From contig OZ024895.1 in the NCBI GenBank assembly GCA_964017195.1, forward strand, positions 45,875,673-45,939,672: a stretch of DNA of 64,000 nt, given 5' to 3'. This document shows positions 1 through 12,147 of the stretch, one piece after another. Every line of letters starts with the position of its first letter. Positions within the stretch are counted from its first letter, which is position 1. A model generated the notes under the pieces. The model did not search any database, was not told the origin of the DNA, and saw only the letters and a list, made by a program, of their open reading frames with translations. Both the position numbers and the translations under genes were made by a program. Source of the DNA: Siderastrea radians (Eukaryota; Cnidaria; Anthozoa; Scleractinia; Rhizangiidae).

Positions 1-2632
1 GCCGGGCGAGCTTGCCGGTCTGGATTTACATAAACTTTCGTCCTCTTCCTAGACTGCGAGCAGTGGTTATTTTTCTTCAGGGATACTAGAGCGGGAAATC
101 CGAGCCGCGAGGAACGAGGGCGCACTGAAGAAAAATAACGACTTCTCGCAGTCTATTTTCTTCCAAACTCCCTTTCGCTTTCGCATCAGATTATCTAAGC
201 ACACGCGTCAGTTTCTGTTTCTAAATTTTGCTTTTTTAATTCTCACCTGGGTAAAGAGGTTGGCGGAGTATGTCCCATTCTTGTCCCGCACGGGGGAGGT
301 GTTATCCCGCAGATCCAAAATCCCGAGTCGCTCATGTTTGTAATGATCCCCACATCCCGTGTAAAACCCGTAATGCGAGTCGAACCCACGGTAAGTCGGA
401 GTATAGTCCCACTCAAAGAACCCAAGATGCCATTTACCAACCATGTGAGTGGCGTACCCTAGAGAAACAGAAATCTGATACATTCAAGGAGAACGAGGAC
501 GTCGATATTATGGCCGAAAACAAAGTTATCATTCTCTCCAAACAGAACCAATAAGAATTAGGGTAAAATAGATTTGTTAAATTCTCAGTCTCGGATACTG
601 AATTTTGGTTCACCGATCATTGGTTGTCCGCAAAAAATCCTGGGTTTTGCCTTATAAGGAAATCAGGTGTAATATCAAGAACCGCGGCGTTCAAAAGTTT
701 TCGCCGTTAAGAGAAAGTTTTGATCAAAAATACGGAAAATACTTCCAGAAACGGCTATTGAAGTTGAGAATTATAAATGTAACAATTTTTACTCGCACTT
801 GTTGGGTATGAATACAAATAACTTGGAACGCCGTGCTTCGATGGTTGGTGATTGTTTCAATTGCTAAGTATCCGGCGCCAATACGCGGAAGAACGTGCAT
901 GAATACTCGTGTTTGGTGTTCATTCCACTTCTGATTGAGTTAGAAAGTGGCACGAATTCTATCTGGATTTATCACTGTGCATAGTAAAGCTGTAAAATCA
1001 ACGCAAACGCGAATTACTTTTGACACTAAATAGAAAACCGCTGCAACAGAGAACCAAAAGATTATCTCTGACATCTATAACATGGACCCACACTATCTCG
1101 AACCCGGTCAGACCTAAAATCCTCCCTTAAATTCATCGCTATCTAAAAATAAAACCCGCTATTTGAAAATTTCTGTTCGTTTACGTTCTCACTTATTTAC
1201 TATTGACTACATTTGGTATCTGTTGAGTGTTCGAGATATAGCGGGAATCTAAATTCTATGTAGGCAATGGCAAGCACAGGTTAACAAACGCGGGAAAACG
1301 CCCCTACACCACAAGCATAGTTTCAGAAAAGATTAACGATACATTATTTTTATTTTTATTAAGTTATTTTATTAAATGGGGGGTGAGTTATGCACTTCTT
1401 ACCAGCCTCTTTTAACTCCTGTGCCAGAGTTTTGAACTTCAGCGGCATGCCGTAAGGCTGGGGAGGTTCAATCACGAAATGCTGTAAGCCTATTAAGGGA
1501 GTAATGACACAGCGTAAGAAAACTGCCGCCTTACCGTGTAATTTAGGAACAACAACCGTCACCACACACAAATATATGGCTCATTCGCATGGTGGCAGAG
1601 AGGCCCAGTGGTGCTTCTGATGTTAGTCAATTCTCAGTTCCCTATTTTCCCGTGTGTTCGGTGAGCTTGATCGCTGGTTTCGAGAAAGTAAAATCTGGCG
1701 GAGAACAAAATCTAGGTCCTGAGAGGGAGGGAGGTGGGGAACCTCATTGCACGCTATCCACTCCGCACTCGTGTCCTGTGAATTTCCTCTCCTTCCCTTT
1801 CGGTGCCTTCCACGCACGCTATCTACTCCACTCCCTGCCCCTCCCCCCTCTCCCTCCCCCAGAGCAGTTTTCTACCCTCTTCAGACTACGTTGCTGCTCA
1901 AGGATCAGTCTGCTGTATTTTTTTTATTTTACCTCGACTCATGGCACTCAGCGATAGAATCGAACTCGGCGTACTCACAGGAATAGTAGTCTCCCATCCA
2001 CTAAAAACTTGCAGTGACCTGTCCCAGGCTTTCTGTCAGTGGGTAGCGGTGACATCAGAGGGACAAGGTGAGGGGAGGGAGGTAGGAGCCTATCCGCAGC
2101 CTCATATCCGTCTGCTTTCTCCTACTGCCGTTTCATCCCGCTCCTTTCCACTACCTGAACGCCTGGAACAGGTTACCCATGCCGGCTAAAACAGGCTTAC
2201 CATGCAGCGGTTATTTGGGTACTTGTGCAACGATTTAAGATGCATGCATGACGACCAAAACAACGGCTGTCACGGAGATTGCGCTATTGCGTGATGCGTA
2301 TCAGAATTAATACAGCTTATGTTCAAAGTTTTCGATTTTCAAAGCAAAAAAGTATCGTGCAAAGTCAGATCACCTGTGTGTATGGGGTACCTTCCAGTCA
2401 TGAGGGTACTTCGTGTTGGTGTACATAAAGGCTGTACGTAGTAATTATCCAGTATCACTCCTTCAGTTGCCAGTCTGTTGATGTTTGGAGTATGGATAAC
2501 AGATCCTTGAAATCCCACATCGCTCCAGCCGAGGTCATCGATTACAGTCAGTACTATGTGAAGGGGTTTAGAACTAACTGCGATCTGCAAAGAGACCGAA
2601 AGAAAATAGACAGTACAGGCGAAGAGAAACAT
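1..2632 (-). CDS. ARSB-like: Arylsulfatase B-like gene A, 5' exons (partial, runs off left edge)
   Basis: Three coding exons are visible: exon 1 2632-2374 (ATG at 2632), exon 2 1489-1403, exon 3 458-247. All have AG acceptors and GT donors in matching phase; exons 2 and 3 are 87 and 212 bp, as in the plus-strand paralogues. The product starts with a hydrophobic signal peptide (about residues 1-20), then the metal-binding Asp pair in IDDLGW (residues 32-33), the sulfatase signature with formylglycine Cys70 in CTPTR, and [10 protein letters not shown] in exon 3, which supplies the family's catalytic Lys and His. Known role of the family: lysosomal or secreted hydrolysis of sulfate esters, for ARSB on N-acetylgalactosamine 4-sulfate of dermatan/chondroitin sulfate. 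The substrate here is inferred only. The remaining exons (about four by analogy) lie left of the window. The gene is head to head with gene B and is more diverged from B-E than those are from each other. Confidence 0.85.
50..155. mobile_element. Short inverted-repeat MITE (TAGACTGC family) in intron 3 of gene A
   Basis: The ends are near-perfect inverted repeats, TAGACTGCGAG...CTCGCAGTCTA, continuing imperfectly for about 30 nt. Flanking 9-mers tcctcttcc and ttttcttcc match at 7 of 9 positions. A second family member with a perfect 9-bp target duplication sits at 17891-18099. TIR type and 9-bp duplication suggest a MULE-like MITE (inference). Confidence 0.6.
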
Positions 2633-4155
2633 CGCTCTGCCTTTTAAATAGGTCAGACCTCTTTTTCGCTGGCGTGTTGACGCGAGTAAGCCGAGCTCGA
2701 GCTCGATGTGTCACGCCGATTATGTTCATGCGAACGTCATGTGACGCCAGCTTATTTTTGAGTCTTGGGAGTGGGTGAATGGAACCATGCCAGAATTTCT
2801 TTGTCGTTACAAAAAACGAGTTACTCTATTGATGTGAGCCATCCAAATAAAAATAAGGGACGACGGATCCCACATCGCTTCATCTACTAATTACAGCAAC
2901 CAGCACTTTGTGGGGGAAGTTTTGTAAAGCGAAAAAATACGGTCGAGATTGGCATACCCCCATTATTTTCACACCCGGAGGGGTACCTGTCGGGAGTTTG
3001 GGTGGGCAGGTGCCGCTGGGCCGTGTCAATAAACACAATTTTACATGCGGCAGCCGCACTTCAGCCAATCAGAACTCAAGGTGAAAGCAAGCGATCATTC
3101 AGTGATTCGCAGAACCGTACCGTTCGCAATTTATTGTTATTTGTTTTGCTCTTCTCAGTTTGTTTATACCTCTTTTGTTCTCAGTTTTGGCCCGAAGCAG
3201 TTTCCCTTCTGCGGTCTTATATCCGTCCGTTACTGATTTTCTAGCTTTCTTTCTGGTTTACTACACACAGTTTATCAGCAAAGCTTTTCACCCAGAAGCA
3301 GAAGCAAAGTTTTGTCCAAAAATAAGACAAAAAATTTCAGCAACGATATTTGCAGAAAATAACAGGGCCCCAACAGGGTCATGGGCTCCTGTAACACAAT
3401 ACTTACTCTACACGCAACTGCTGGATATGAAATGATAATACTAACCGACTCAGCGCTACGCGCCTCATAGGTTATTTTGCCATAAGCGCCTGCTCCTATC
3501 CTGGAATACTTGTGAAATATTCTTGCGCCAAATTAAGGTTATTACGGGATCAGGAGGGCAAGCACGGGTGTAAGAGAAAGTTTACTCCACGGTGATCACA
3601 CCGTTCGATTAGTTTATGGCCAAATCAGTTCTTATGGCTGCAATAGCACATGATAGCAGGCGTTCAGCGGATGGCAAAGGAAAGAGGGGAAGGTCAGTGG
3701 GCGCGCGAGGAGCGAGGGAGTTTAAGAGAGCCCGCCTTTCCCCAGTGCCCTCTCAGTTTTTTCTGTCCTCGCCGGACTGACTCCCATGCAGTGAGAGAAC
3801 GGCAAGCCCGGGCGGCCAACCAGGCTACAAATTTATGCATCAACATGTCTTTCGCTCTACAGGCTGGAGTACTATTCATCTGAATTTAATTTCTTTCTAT
3901 TTTGGTCCCGGGATTGGTGTACGTGACAACATGCGCAAAAGAAAATATTGTACCCCACGAACCCCTCGAGGTCAAGGGTGTCACCACGAGGGCTGCCTGC
4001 CAGAGAAAGGCTTCGATTTCCACGTTCGTGATTCGGTAATTGTTGAGAAAACGAAAATAATCTGCAGTTAATCTTTAACTTTGTTAGTCACATGAAAACC
4101 GAATGACTGTTTTTCCAGCCAACAAAGCTACCAGCCCTGCGTAAAAGTCTGCAAA
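2633..4155. promoter_or_regulatory. Divergent intergenic region between genes A and B
   Basis: This 1.5-kb spacer separates two head-to-head sulfatase start codons and should hold both promoters. It contains a short GAGCTCGAGCTC palindrome near 2693 and blocks that recur, broken up by insertions, beside the second head-to-head pair (21591-28700). Upstream of B, the block beginning TTTTGGTCCCGGGATTGG (about 3899-3980) also recurs upstream of C (about 13366) and D (about 27590), so it is a candidate shared 5' regulatory or untranslated segment. No TATA box was assigned with confidence, and I see no protein gene here. Confidence 0.5.
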
Positions 4156-7100
4156 ATGAGGCTCAAATATTTTCCAGCTTTCGCGACTCTGTTTGTGTTA
4201 TTTGTGCTACAAGTAGGTGGTGCACCCTTGCATATTTTGCTGATACTTGTTGATGATTTTGGCTGGAGTGATGTCGGATTCCATGGCTCAAAAATCAAAA
4301 CTCCAAACATGGATAAACTTGCGTCTGAAGGAGTAATCTTGGATAATTATTACGTGCAGCCTATTTGCACTCCAACAAGAAGTGCTCTACTATCCGGCAG
4401 ATATCCAATACACACAGGTTTGGAAGTTAATAGATATTTAGCTCTACATTTATTCCCGTCCGAGCTTATTCGCTTATTTATACACAGGTTGTTTCGCGTA
4501 TACCGATCAAATTCTGAACTGATCTACGGCTTGAAGTTGTACGTATTGAAGCAAAACTCTTTTATGAACAACGTATTCCGGACAATCCTTGGTGGACAGA
4601 CAAGTGTTCCACTTCTCAATTAGTAAACAAACTTTCCTATTAGGACGCGAATAAAAACGTGCAAACATTTTTGACCATATATTAAGTAGATTTTAATAGA
4701 TTTCTACGAACTTCTAGGAACGCAGACGTATTTCCGGCTGTCTTTTCTCTCATTTCCCCCCTGGTTTACAGTCTGGAGTCTTCACTCTGCATTTTACCCT
4801 CAGTCTGCGTTTTACCCCTGGTCCACAATCTGCAGTCCGCAGTCCGCAGTCCGCAGTCCGCAGTCCGCAGTCCACAGTTCTCGTTTTACACTGTCCAATT
4901 TTTGATTTCAATGAATTAAGCCTGATGTTTAATATGTTGGAAAATAGGACTTAAATTGTGTTTGTTGTTAGAGAAGCATGATAGAGGTATTTTTATATTA
5001 ATTTTTAGAACTGATTCCAAACCTTAACTCACTGCTCAGCTTCTGGTGTATTTGTGTAGTGGGTGGGTGTGTACTCAGGTAATGCCCCACCACCAATCAA
5101 TGTTAAGCCAGACGCCGGGGAACCTTGGGCAGATGTGGGACGTTTGGTCTATGTTTCCATCCCTACCCTTGGGCATTTGACTTAGGCCAGTGTGGCAGCC
5201 GCCAACCTTTATGGATCCAATTTATTTACTTGAAAGGGAAATTACAGATGTTTACTGTTTAGAGTTGGGTATGAGTACAACTTTCCAATTACAATCTCCT
5301 TACTAGGGCCTCTGTGATCCTTCTCTACTGGTGAGCAAAATGGAAGAGAGAGGGTTCTGTGAATGTCACTGGTTTCTAATTAATTTTGAAAGCCCTACTC
5401 TTACTCTATCATTTATTTGTAGTCTGATCTTTAGGTCACTATTAACCAATCAGAGACAACAATGCCCCCCCTCCCCCAGCCTGTGTGGCAGAACTATTAC
5501 CTTTCCCGCCCTTTTCTGCACCTGCCATGTAGGTTACGTCTGCCCTCAATCCCTCCCCCCCCCCACCACCACCACCACCACCACCCAAAAAACAATAATC
5601 AAATGCTCCCTTGCATATTCCAGGAATAATGCCCCTTAAGGTGACTTGTGAAATTAAAAAACCCAATAATTCACATATCAAGCTAAAAAATAACAGTAAT
5701 TCATAGAATTTGGATCAGTTCTGTTATTTGTTGAGGCTGCAGAACAATAAACTAGGTTTACACCAAAATGAGGCATAGCTTAGAAAATGGCTGTCACATG
5801 CAAGGAACAATCCTTTGGCTTGTTATCTAGGGGCAAGTGATAATCATTTGCTCGGAGCTGCCATGCAGTTGGACCAGGGTGGGTGGGACTCTGTAGAAAT
5901 GCTGTTACCATTACCGGTAACTCTCCTCCAAGAGGAGGTTGGGGGAGGGAGCATTTATGCAGCCCTGTCAAAATGAGTGGGAGGGGGGGGACAGGGGGGC
6001 AGGAGACCGGGAGAAAAGGGGGGCGGGAAGTGGGAGAAAAAGAGAAAAATTATGCAACATTGTGCAAAATTCTGCAATAGCAAAAATGCAAAGAGGCGGG
6101 AGCCAACAAATACAGGGCGGGAACCGGGATTAAAGGGTACGGGAAGAGGGAGGTTTAAACCCCCTGTCCCCCCCCCCCCCCAAAATGATAGCAGGCAACA
6201 TAACAGAAGAAGTATGCAGCAAGGACCGGGTCTTTCTGTCTGCGAGGAGGTTTCTCAGGAACTGCAGTGTGAAGCAAGTGGCAAATGATTGCCTGTAGAC
6301 TGCAAACTTGCTGGCTGCTGGCACATTTTGACAGGGCTGGTTATGGGAGGCTTATTTTACCCCCCAATTAATTTTAGTTTACTTCATTGTAACATGAAAG
6401 TGTGTTTTGTGTTTGTTTGTGCTAAATGAATTAATTTGCACTGAAAATTGCATGTAAATGCACAGAAACCTACAGTTAATCACTTCCCTTTACCACAGTC
6501 TCTTAAATTAATTAACCCTTTAAGCCCCAATATTGGCCTCCATATTCTCTTCACGATTCTCCTTATATTTCTTATGTTACTAGTTGGGAGAAATTAATTT
6601 AAAATCAAGACATTTTATCATTGGTGATCATCTCCTTTACTCTCATGACCTTTATGTTTCATCAAGTAGTAATACTGTAAGGAGAAATAAGATGCTTGTC
6701 ACTATTGGGGCTTAGCAGGTTTTAAAGTCAAACATAGTCATAAAACTAAGTTACTGTACATTAGAAATTGATGGGTAACTTAAAACATTTTTTCTTCTCC
6801 AAGTTAGGGTTAATGGTTTTGTAACATGTACACCAAGAATAATTTGTAATGTTAAATAATTCTATCATCAGGCTTACAACATGGAGTAATACGCCCTGAA
6901 CAGCCATATGGACTGCCGCTAAATTTCACTACCTTGCCACAGAAACTCAAGGAAGCTGGTAATGAAGTTTTTTAGAAAATTACTACTACTGTCAAACATC
7001 TTTTAACCTCCCTGAAACCTTTTGCCAAGGGTCACTTTCTCTAGATCTGGGTTCTAAATGTATGGCATAAATCACTAGCAATTTACGTCTTTAAGACTAT

Positions 7101-7234
7101 GTGAACAAAAAAAAATGAAAATTTAAAATGTCTTGGGTTTGAGAATTGTAAAGCTGAAGTGCCATACCTTACAACACAAATGCAATCATTTAATCTTGTA
7201 GGGAAAGGGGAAGTGATGGGAAGCATTATATATA

Positions 7235-7285
<51 letters not shown>

Positions 7286-10200
7286 ACTTTTATGGTGTCA
7301 CCAGCTTCTTGGCAATTTTTATATCGTAAAATACTAAGTATGAAACTTTGCAAAATTTTATTCAGTGTCCTGCTTCCCATCACTTTGGGAATTCCACTTT
7401 CAACACTCTCTTTTCCTACATACTGTAGATTTTCTGTTCCTTTTTCTCTTGGGTTCTGAAAACCCCCACCCCAGCTGGTCTGTTTGTTCCATAGGGTTAT
7501 ACTTTATTTGTGCCATTTTTGATGCTCTTAGGGACCTGTTTCTGATCACTAATGATAATTGTAATTTACTGTAATCAAATAAAGTGTTTCGTCAATTGTG
7601 TTTCAAAATCACTCTTTTAGTTTTGTTTCATTGCAGGATATTCAACGCATATAGTTGGAAAGTGGCATCTTGGTTTTTTTGAATGGCCTTACACCCCAAC
7701 ATACCGTGGCTTTGACTCATTTTATGGCTTTTATATGGGGGCTGAAGACCACTTTAAACATGACCGAAATGGCATTGTTGATTTGCGGGATAATGAGAAG
7801 CCTGTCAAAGATAAGGAAGGAGTTTATTCAGTCAGGCTCTTTGCTAAGGTTATTTGAGCCTTGTTTAATATAGTACGTACAACTTTGAAATGAGTATGTG
7901 GTTTCCTTGGGAATTAGTACTTAACCCACCCTCCTGTAATCACAGTTTCAATAATGTGATTACAGTGTGATCATGTAAATTATACAAGAAAATTAGTGAT
8001 CACTACTTTTTGCATTATGATAATCAAAGTTAAAAAATGTATCACATCGCAGAAGAAATGTGAGCTTATTTGAGTGATCGATCGCATATTTTAACGTGAT
8101 CATGCTGTGGTTGCGTTATAATTCTACTGGGGAAGGATGCAGAAAGATTTTCAAAAATTATTATGATTTATTTTCCTTTTGTCATCAGCAAGCACAGAAT
8201 GTCATCCTATCCCATAAAGCCTCAAGACCCTTGTTTTTGTACCTACCCTTTCAAAATGTGCATGGACCATTACAAGCTCCGCAGGAATATATCGACAAGT
8301 ACCAATTTATTAACAACACGAAAAGAAGACATTATGCTGCAATGGCTGATATTGTGGATGAAGCAATAGGGAATGTCACTCAAGCTATGAAGCAGGCTGG
8401 GTGAGTCAAATGTGATTTGTCTTAAAGGGACTGCGCTGACCTGGACACTAGTTTCCTTACTTTGAAAAGAGTTCACCTCAACCTGAAATCAAAGTTACGC
8501 GTCGAGTACGTAGAGAAATCTGCTTCAATCTTCGCAGTGTTTTGCTCAATTTTCAATTCATTTAGGTGGCAGTTATGGAGAAGTATCTAGAGCTATGGCA
8601 TCAAAAGAGTATAACAAACAAATAATCAGTCACTGTGATTCTTCAAAATCATAATGAATGGCGACCAGTTCAATTTCACATCACAACTCAGTCAAGTTTC
8701 GATACCTGCATTTTGAATTTTGAATTTGAATAATTTCAACTACACGAGCAAATACAAATGCTGCGAAATAAAAATAATTTTGCCAACGTGACGATATATA
8801 GTTTGATGCATCGTTCGGCACAAGAATAGAGGTCCAACGATATGCAACGATATGCAAAAACAATGTACTAATTCACAGAATAATAAAGTCGACAACACCG
8901 GATCATTTGAAATCTCACCTTGACTTGCTGGTTTGCCGTAATTCGCTCATCCTCCTCGGTGGAGCGCTGAGTGGCTTGATTGTCACTGGAAGCGGTCGTA
9001 GCATTAGCCTGTTCAAAACACAAATTTATTGTATCGACCGTAAATCGTAAATGACGGTCTGTAAGCAAGGATGACGGTCTGTGCGAAACGTACGGACCGT
9101 CAACCGCAAATGACCGTCCGTAAGCAATGATGGCGGTCCGTGCGAAATGTACGGACCGTCCGACAGTTGGCCCTGGCGCGATAATGAGATGCACGCTCTG
9201 TATTTGGACTGTAAGTAAGAACGACGGTCTGTGCGAAACGTACGGACCGTCAACCGCAAATAACGGTCCGTTAGCAAGAGTGACGGTCCGTGCGAAACTT
9301 ACGGACCGTCAACTGCAAATAACGGTCCGTATCAGTGCGGCAGTATTGGACATGAGTGATTTTTGTGCGTAAGCTAATCTCAGCTGAAGAGGAACATTTC
9401 TTCAGTAGCAAGTTGTTTACATATAGCCTCGATGACAACAAAGCAAAATCGCGAGTAATGAAAAAAGTTCGGTTTGCGTAGATCTAATTCATTCACACAT
9501 TGGAATTTCTGTAAATTATCTGGACCACTTCATTGTGACTGAGTATCACCAGCAGAAATTGAAATCGAACTAATGCATGCCATACGACGATGAATGAAAA
9601 AGCGTTTTAGTAAAACTATCTCACCTTATTTTGGCAGGGTTTGGAAGGTTTCCCGCACCGACAAGCTTCGGTACAGAGTCGATTCTCTCCTCGACAAGGA
9701 CAACCTCTTGTAGAACCTTGCTTTCTGCGGGTCGAGCAAGCGCTTTTACAATGACATGGGTCTGGTTCCTAAATTTAGAAAGGGTAGAAGACGTAGAACG
9801 AAATTAGAAAAGCAAAATATCCGACTGAAAGCAGAAATGACCGATTACTCGTGTTTCTCACCTCTGCGGATTCTTCAACTTCCGAGGTATTCGTTGACCT
9901 TTGGCTTTCCCTGGACACGTCCATCGGTACATTCTCCATCGTATCAATGAAATAACTGTTCTTCTAATATGACACGGATATAAGCACTATTTTGACTGGG
10001 AAATACGTCGAATCTACAAGGTTTGCTTAGATGCGCTTCTCAATTTCTTTTCCGCGCGCGCTTCTTGTGATGAAGTGTGATATGGAAATTAGCTATGCAA
10101 ATGGTATCTAATGCGCATGTGCACCAGCTGACTGTGTCCCTTTAAAGATGAATTTAATTAACTCAGACAAATCTCTGGTCTCTCAGTATAAAAGTCAATG

Positions 10201-12071
10201 GGACTGTTGTTTTCTTAGACAGATACAGAAATTGGAACCAGTGAACCTTGGTGCAACTTAAATGCCGAGACTACATTTTATGCTGCTTCCTTAGTTGTAA
10301 GTTACCGTTTAATCTGATGCACTCATCCCTTGTTGCATTGCTTCCCACTTTTGTAGTCTATAGGATGACACTGGGAGTGATCTGTAGGTCTTTGAGAACT
10401 ACCAATTAAGGCTGCATTTTGGGGACCTCCTATCCCTTGGTTTAACAATGCTCTTAGCCCTGTGAGTTGTTAATTGTTGCAATTCACTATCGTATGGTAA
10501 CTGACATAGTCACGCAATTATTTTGTATTGCTTTCCTTGTAGTCTTTGGGACGACACTCTGTTGATTGTCTCAACTGATAATGGTGGCATTCCTTCTGTT
10601 GGTGGATATAACTGGCCCCTCCGTGGACACAAAGGGAGCCTCTGGGAGGGAGGGGTCAGGGGTGTGGGCTTTGTTCATGGAAGAATGCTGCAGAGGACTG
10701 GGGTCAAGTGCAAAGAACTCTTTCATGTGACAGACTGGTACCCAACCCTCCTCTATCTAGCAGGTAAATTTATTTTGTTTCTTCCATTTTTTCCTTTATA
10801 ATTTTTGTCATGTCCTATTGATTTTCATAATCCTAGAAGTGGTTTTGTCAAAGTGCTTTTCTTACACTTTCAACTCGTCATCAATCAAACAATGGAGACA
10901 AGAACTTAAAATTGGTTGTTTGCTTTCTAGGTGTTAAAGAAGATTCCTCTGTTCCCCCACTGGATGGTTTCAACATATGGCACAGCATATCTGAAGGTGC
11001 TGCTTCACCCAGAACAGAGATTCTACACAACATTGATGTGTCACCAGACTCTAATGACTATGCTGAGACAGAAGGTTATGAGGGGATTGCAATTCGTGTT
11101 GATGACATGAAGCTGTTGATGAGTGTACCCAATCTAACCTGGTACAAGCCACCAGAATTGTCTCCTGGATTTACAGATCAGGTAGAAAAGGTAGTTGTGT
11201 GTGGTGTTCATGCTTATAAAGTTCAAGGCTAATACTTATTTTGTTCACCCTGATTTTGTCACATTATTCTCAGTATATTGGTATGCAAGAATCTTGTGTA
11301 GAGATGAAGTGAAATGTTTACCTTATCACAAGTCGATATGAATCACAGCAATCGCAGATTAATCTCTTGTAACAGACCACCCTCAGGAACATGAGGGGTG
11401 GGTGCTTATGGTAGTGTCGTTTGTTAAGGCAGGCTATGCTTATGGGACAGCTTATTCAAGAGTGGATGCCATGTAGGAGATTGAGATTGAGAATCATCTT
11501 TCCTGAAACTTGTAACATCATGTTAGGGTTTATGGGCGGGAAGGAGGGGGCTACTATCACTCTCATGTATTAGATTTGTGTTGCTGTTAAGGTCAGGGCT
11601 ATATTGTTCCATGTCCATGTTACATTTGGTGTTGAGTGAGACATGTTTTAATTTCTCACAATTCTTGAATTTTTTTTTAATGAGAGTCTGTATTTTTACA
11701 CACTTTGACAAGACCTAAGGTAGGTCTCATTGGTTTTTGTAACTTGAATCCCTAAAATCTTCCCCATGTACTGTCCTTTACAGATTCATGAAGTTTTTGG
11801 CATGTAGCATGATCTCCAATTTCTTTTATTGTTGTTTGATTTTCATCAGTGGACATTTGGTGACAATATAAAGCTTGCCCTTTACAACATTACCGCTGAT
11901 CCAACTGAGCACGTAGACCTCAGCATGAAGCTCCCGGATGTGGTGAAGAAGTTGCAGGACAGAGTGCAGTATTACATGAAGGGGTTAGTTCCTCCCGGAA
12001 AGAAACCCGCTGATCCAAAGGCAATGGAAATGGCACGTGAGAAAGGGTGCTGGGGACCATGGAGGAGCTAA
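4156..12071 (+). CDS. ARSB-like: Arylsulfatase B-like gene B (complete, 7 exons)
   Basis: Coding exons: 4156-4417, 6872-6958, 7637-7848, 8189-8400, 10543-10763, 10931-11190 and 11850-12071. Each has GT-AG borders and phases match throughout, giving 491 residues, near the usual ARSB length. The start is the ATG in GCAAAATGAGG, conserved in C and D. Seen: signal peptide about residues 1-22, DD at 33-34, formylglycine Cys71 in CTPTR followed by [37 protein letters not shown], and [13 protein letters not shown] with the active-site Lys. These match the ordered catalytic residues of the ARSB/sulfatase family, so it is probably an active secreted or lysosomal sulfatase; the natural substrate is not shown by sequence. 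Intron 4 is swollen by a TTAA-flanked transposon (8426-10141). An AATAAA follows the stop by 71 bp. Confidence 0.92.
4832..4873. repeat. 7-bp tandem repeat (GCAGTCC)6
   Basis: Six exact copies of GCAGTCC lie in intron 1 of gene B, in a region rich in related CAGTCTGC words. No further meaning is apparent. Confidence 0.9.
5551..5586. repeat. Poly-C / (CCA)n low-complexity tract
   Basis: A run of C followed by CCA units lies in intron 1 of gene B. Other mononucleotide-rich stretches, G-rich at about 5975-6020 and C-rich at about 6167-6181, lie within the inverted-repeat element that follows. Confidence 0.85.
5960..6339. mobile_element. hAT-like MITE in intron 1 of gene B
   Basis: The termini are inverted repeats: CAGCCCTGTCAAAATG at the left and its complement CATTTTGACAGGGCTG at the right. 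The CAG...CTG ends suit the hAT superfamily. The flanks do not show a clean 8-bp duplication, so superfamily assignment is tentative. No coding sequence is seen inside. Confidence 0.6.
6512..6725. mobile_element. Short MITE, TTAACCCTTTAAGCCCC family, copy 1
   Basis: It begins TTAACCCTTTAAGCCCCAAT and ends CACTATTGGGGCTTA.... Related copies are at 34665-34855 (intron 2 of D) and 19635-20520 (intron 6 of C, itself interrupted). The three share the interior words TTGGTGATCAT-like, CTGTAAGGAGAAAT and GATGCTTGTCACTATTGGGG. It is non-coding. Confidence 0.65.
7226..7284. repeat. (TA)n(TTA)n microsatellite
   Basis: A short TA run passes into about 17 TTA units in intron 2 of gene B. Confidence 0.95.
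8919..9939 (-). pseudogene. Truncated cysteine-rich (CXC-like) gene related to the P2X7-ballast gene
   Basis: Three phase-0 exons can be read: 9939-9862 (starts [12 protein letters not shown]), 9768-9625 ([12 protein letters not shown]..., eleven Cys in 48 residues, CHC-x3-C / CPC / C-x3-CRC spacing) and 9008-8919 (acidic/Gln-rich linker ...[15 protein letters not shown]). Each has a GT donor and AG acceptor. The exon order, phases and cysteine pattern match the minus-strand gene at 56695-56195, whose next exon encodes the ballast domain. Here no ballast exon is found between 8426 and 8918, so the gene is cut short. The cysteine exon resembles TSO1/tesmin CXC-type zinc-binding repeats (family knowledge); a DNA-binding role would be inference. 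Confidence 0.6.
9035..9335. repeat. Tandem repeat of GGACCGT/ACGGTCCGT units
   Basis: A unit of roughly 55-60 bp containing ACGGTCCGTGCGAAACGTACGG and GACCGTCAACCGCAAAT-like segments is repeated about five times with variation. Each unit holds the self-complementary words ACGGACCGT and ACGGTCCGT, so the array can fold. It lies inside the TTAA element, between the linker and cysteine-rich exons, and may be a subterminal transposase-binding array (inference). Confidence 0.75.
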
Positions 12072-12141
12072 AAGTCTTTCAGCGGTAGAGGACAATATTT
12101 TGTGGATCATTTAATGGCAGAGTACAGAAAAGATGTGTGTC

Positions 12142-12147
12142 AATAAA
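12142..12147 (+). terminator. Polyadenylation signal of gene B (AATAAA)
   Basis: AATAAA occurs in the context GTCAATAAAA, 71 bp after the stop codon. The same GTCAATAAAA context follows genes C and D. Confidence 0.75.

Larger units (their letters stand above)
8426..10141. mobile_element. TTAA-flanked transposon in intron 4 of gene B, carrying ballast-gene exons
   Basis: The element is bracketed by TTAA at 8422-8425 and 10142-10145, with ends AGGGAC...GTCCCT (left AGGGACTGCGCTGAC; right complement AGGGACACAGTCAGC). The corresponding intron of gene C lacks it. Inside are a tandem array of GGTCCGT-type repeats and a minus-strand three-exon gene fragment related to the cysteine-rich gene at 55.4-56.7 kb. 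TTAA plus AGGG-type ends recalls Kolobok/T2-MITE elements (inference from memory). It lacks any recognisable transposase and should be non-autonomous. Confidence 0.75.

Noticed and set aside
1589..2189. Overlapping plus-strand open frames in intron 1 of gene A
   Set aside because: They are Pro/Ser-rich translations of pyrimidine-rich intron sequence with no homology, no splice context and no conservation.
5442..5681. Glycine-rich minus-strand frame
   Set aside because: Produced by the poly-C/(CCA)n tract; no protein signal.
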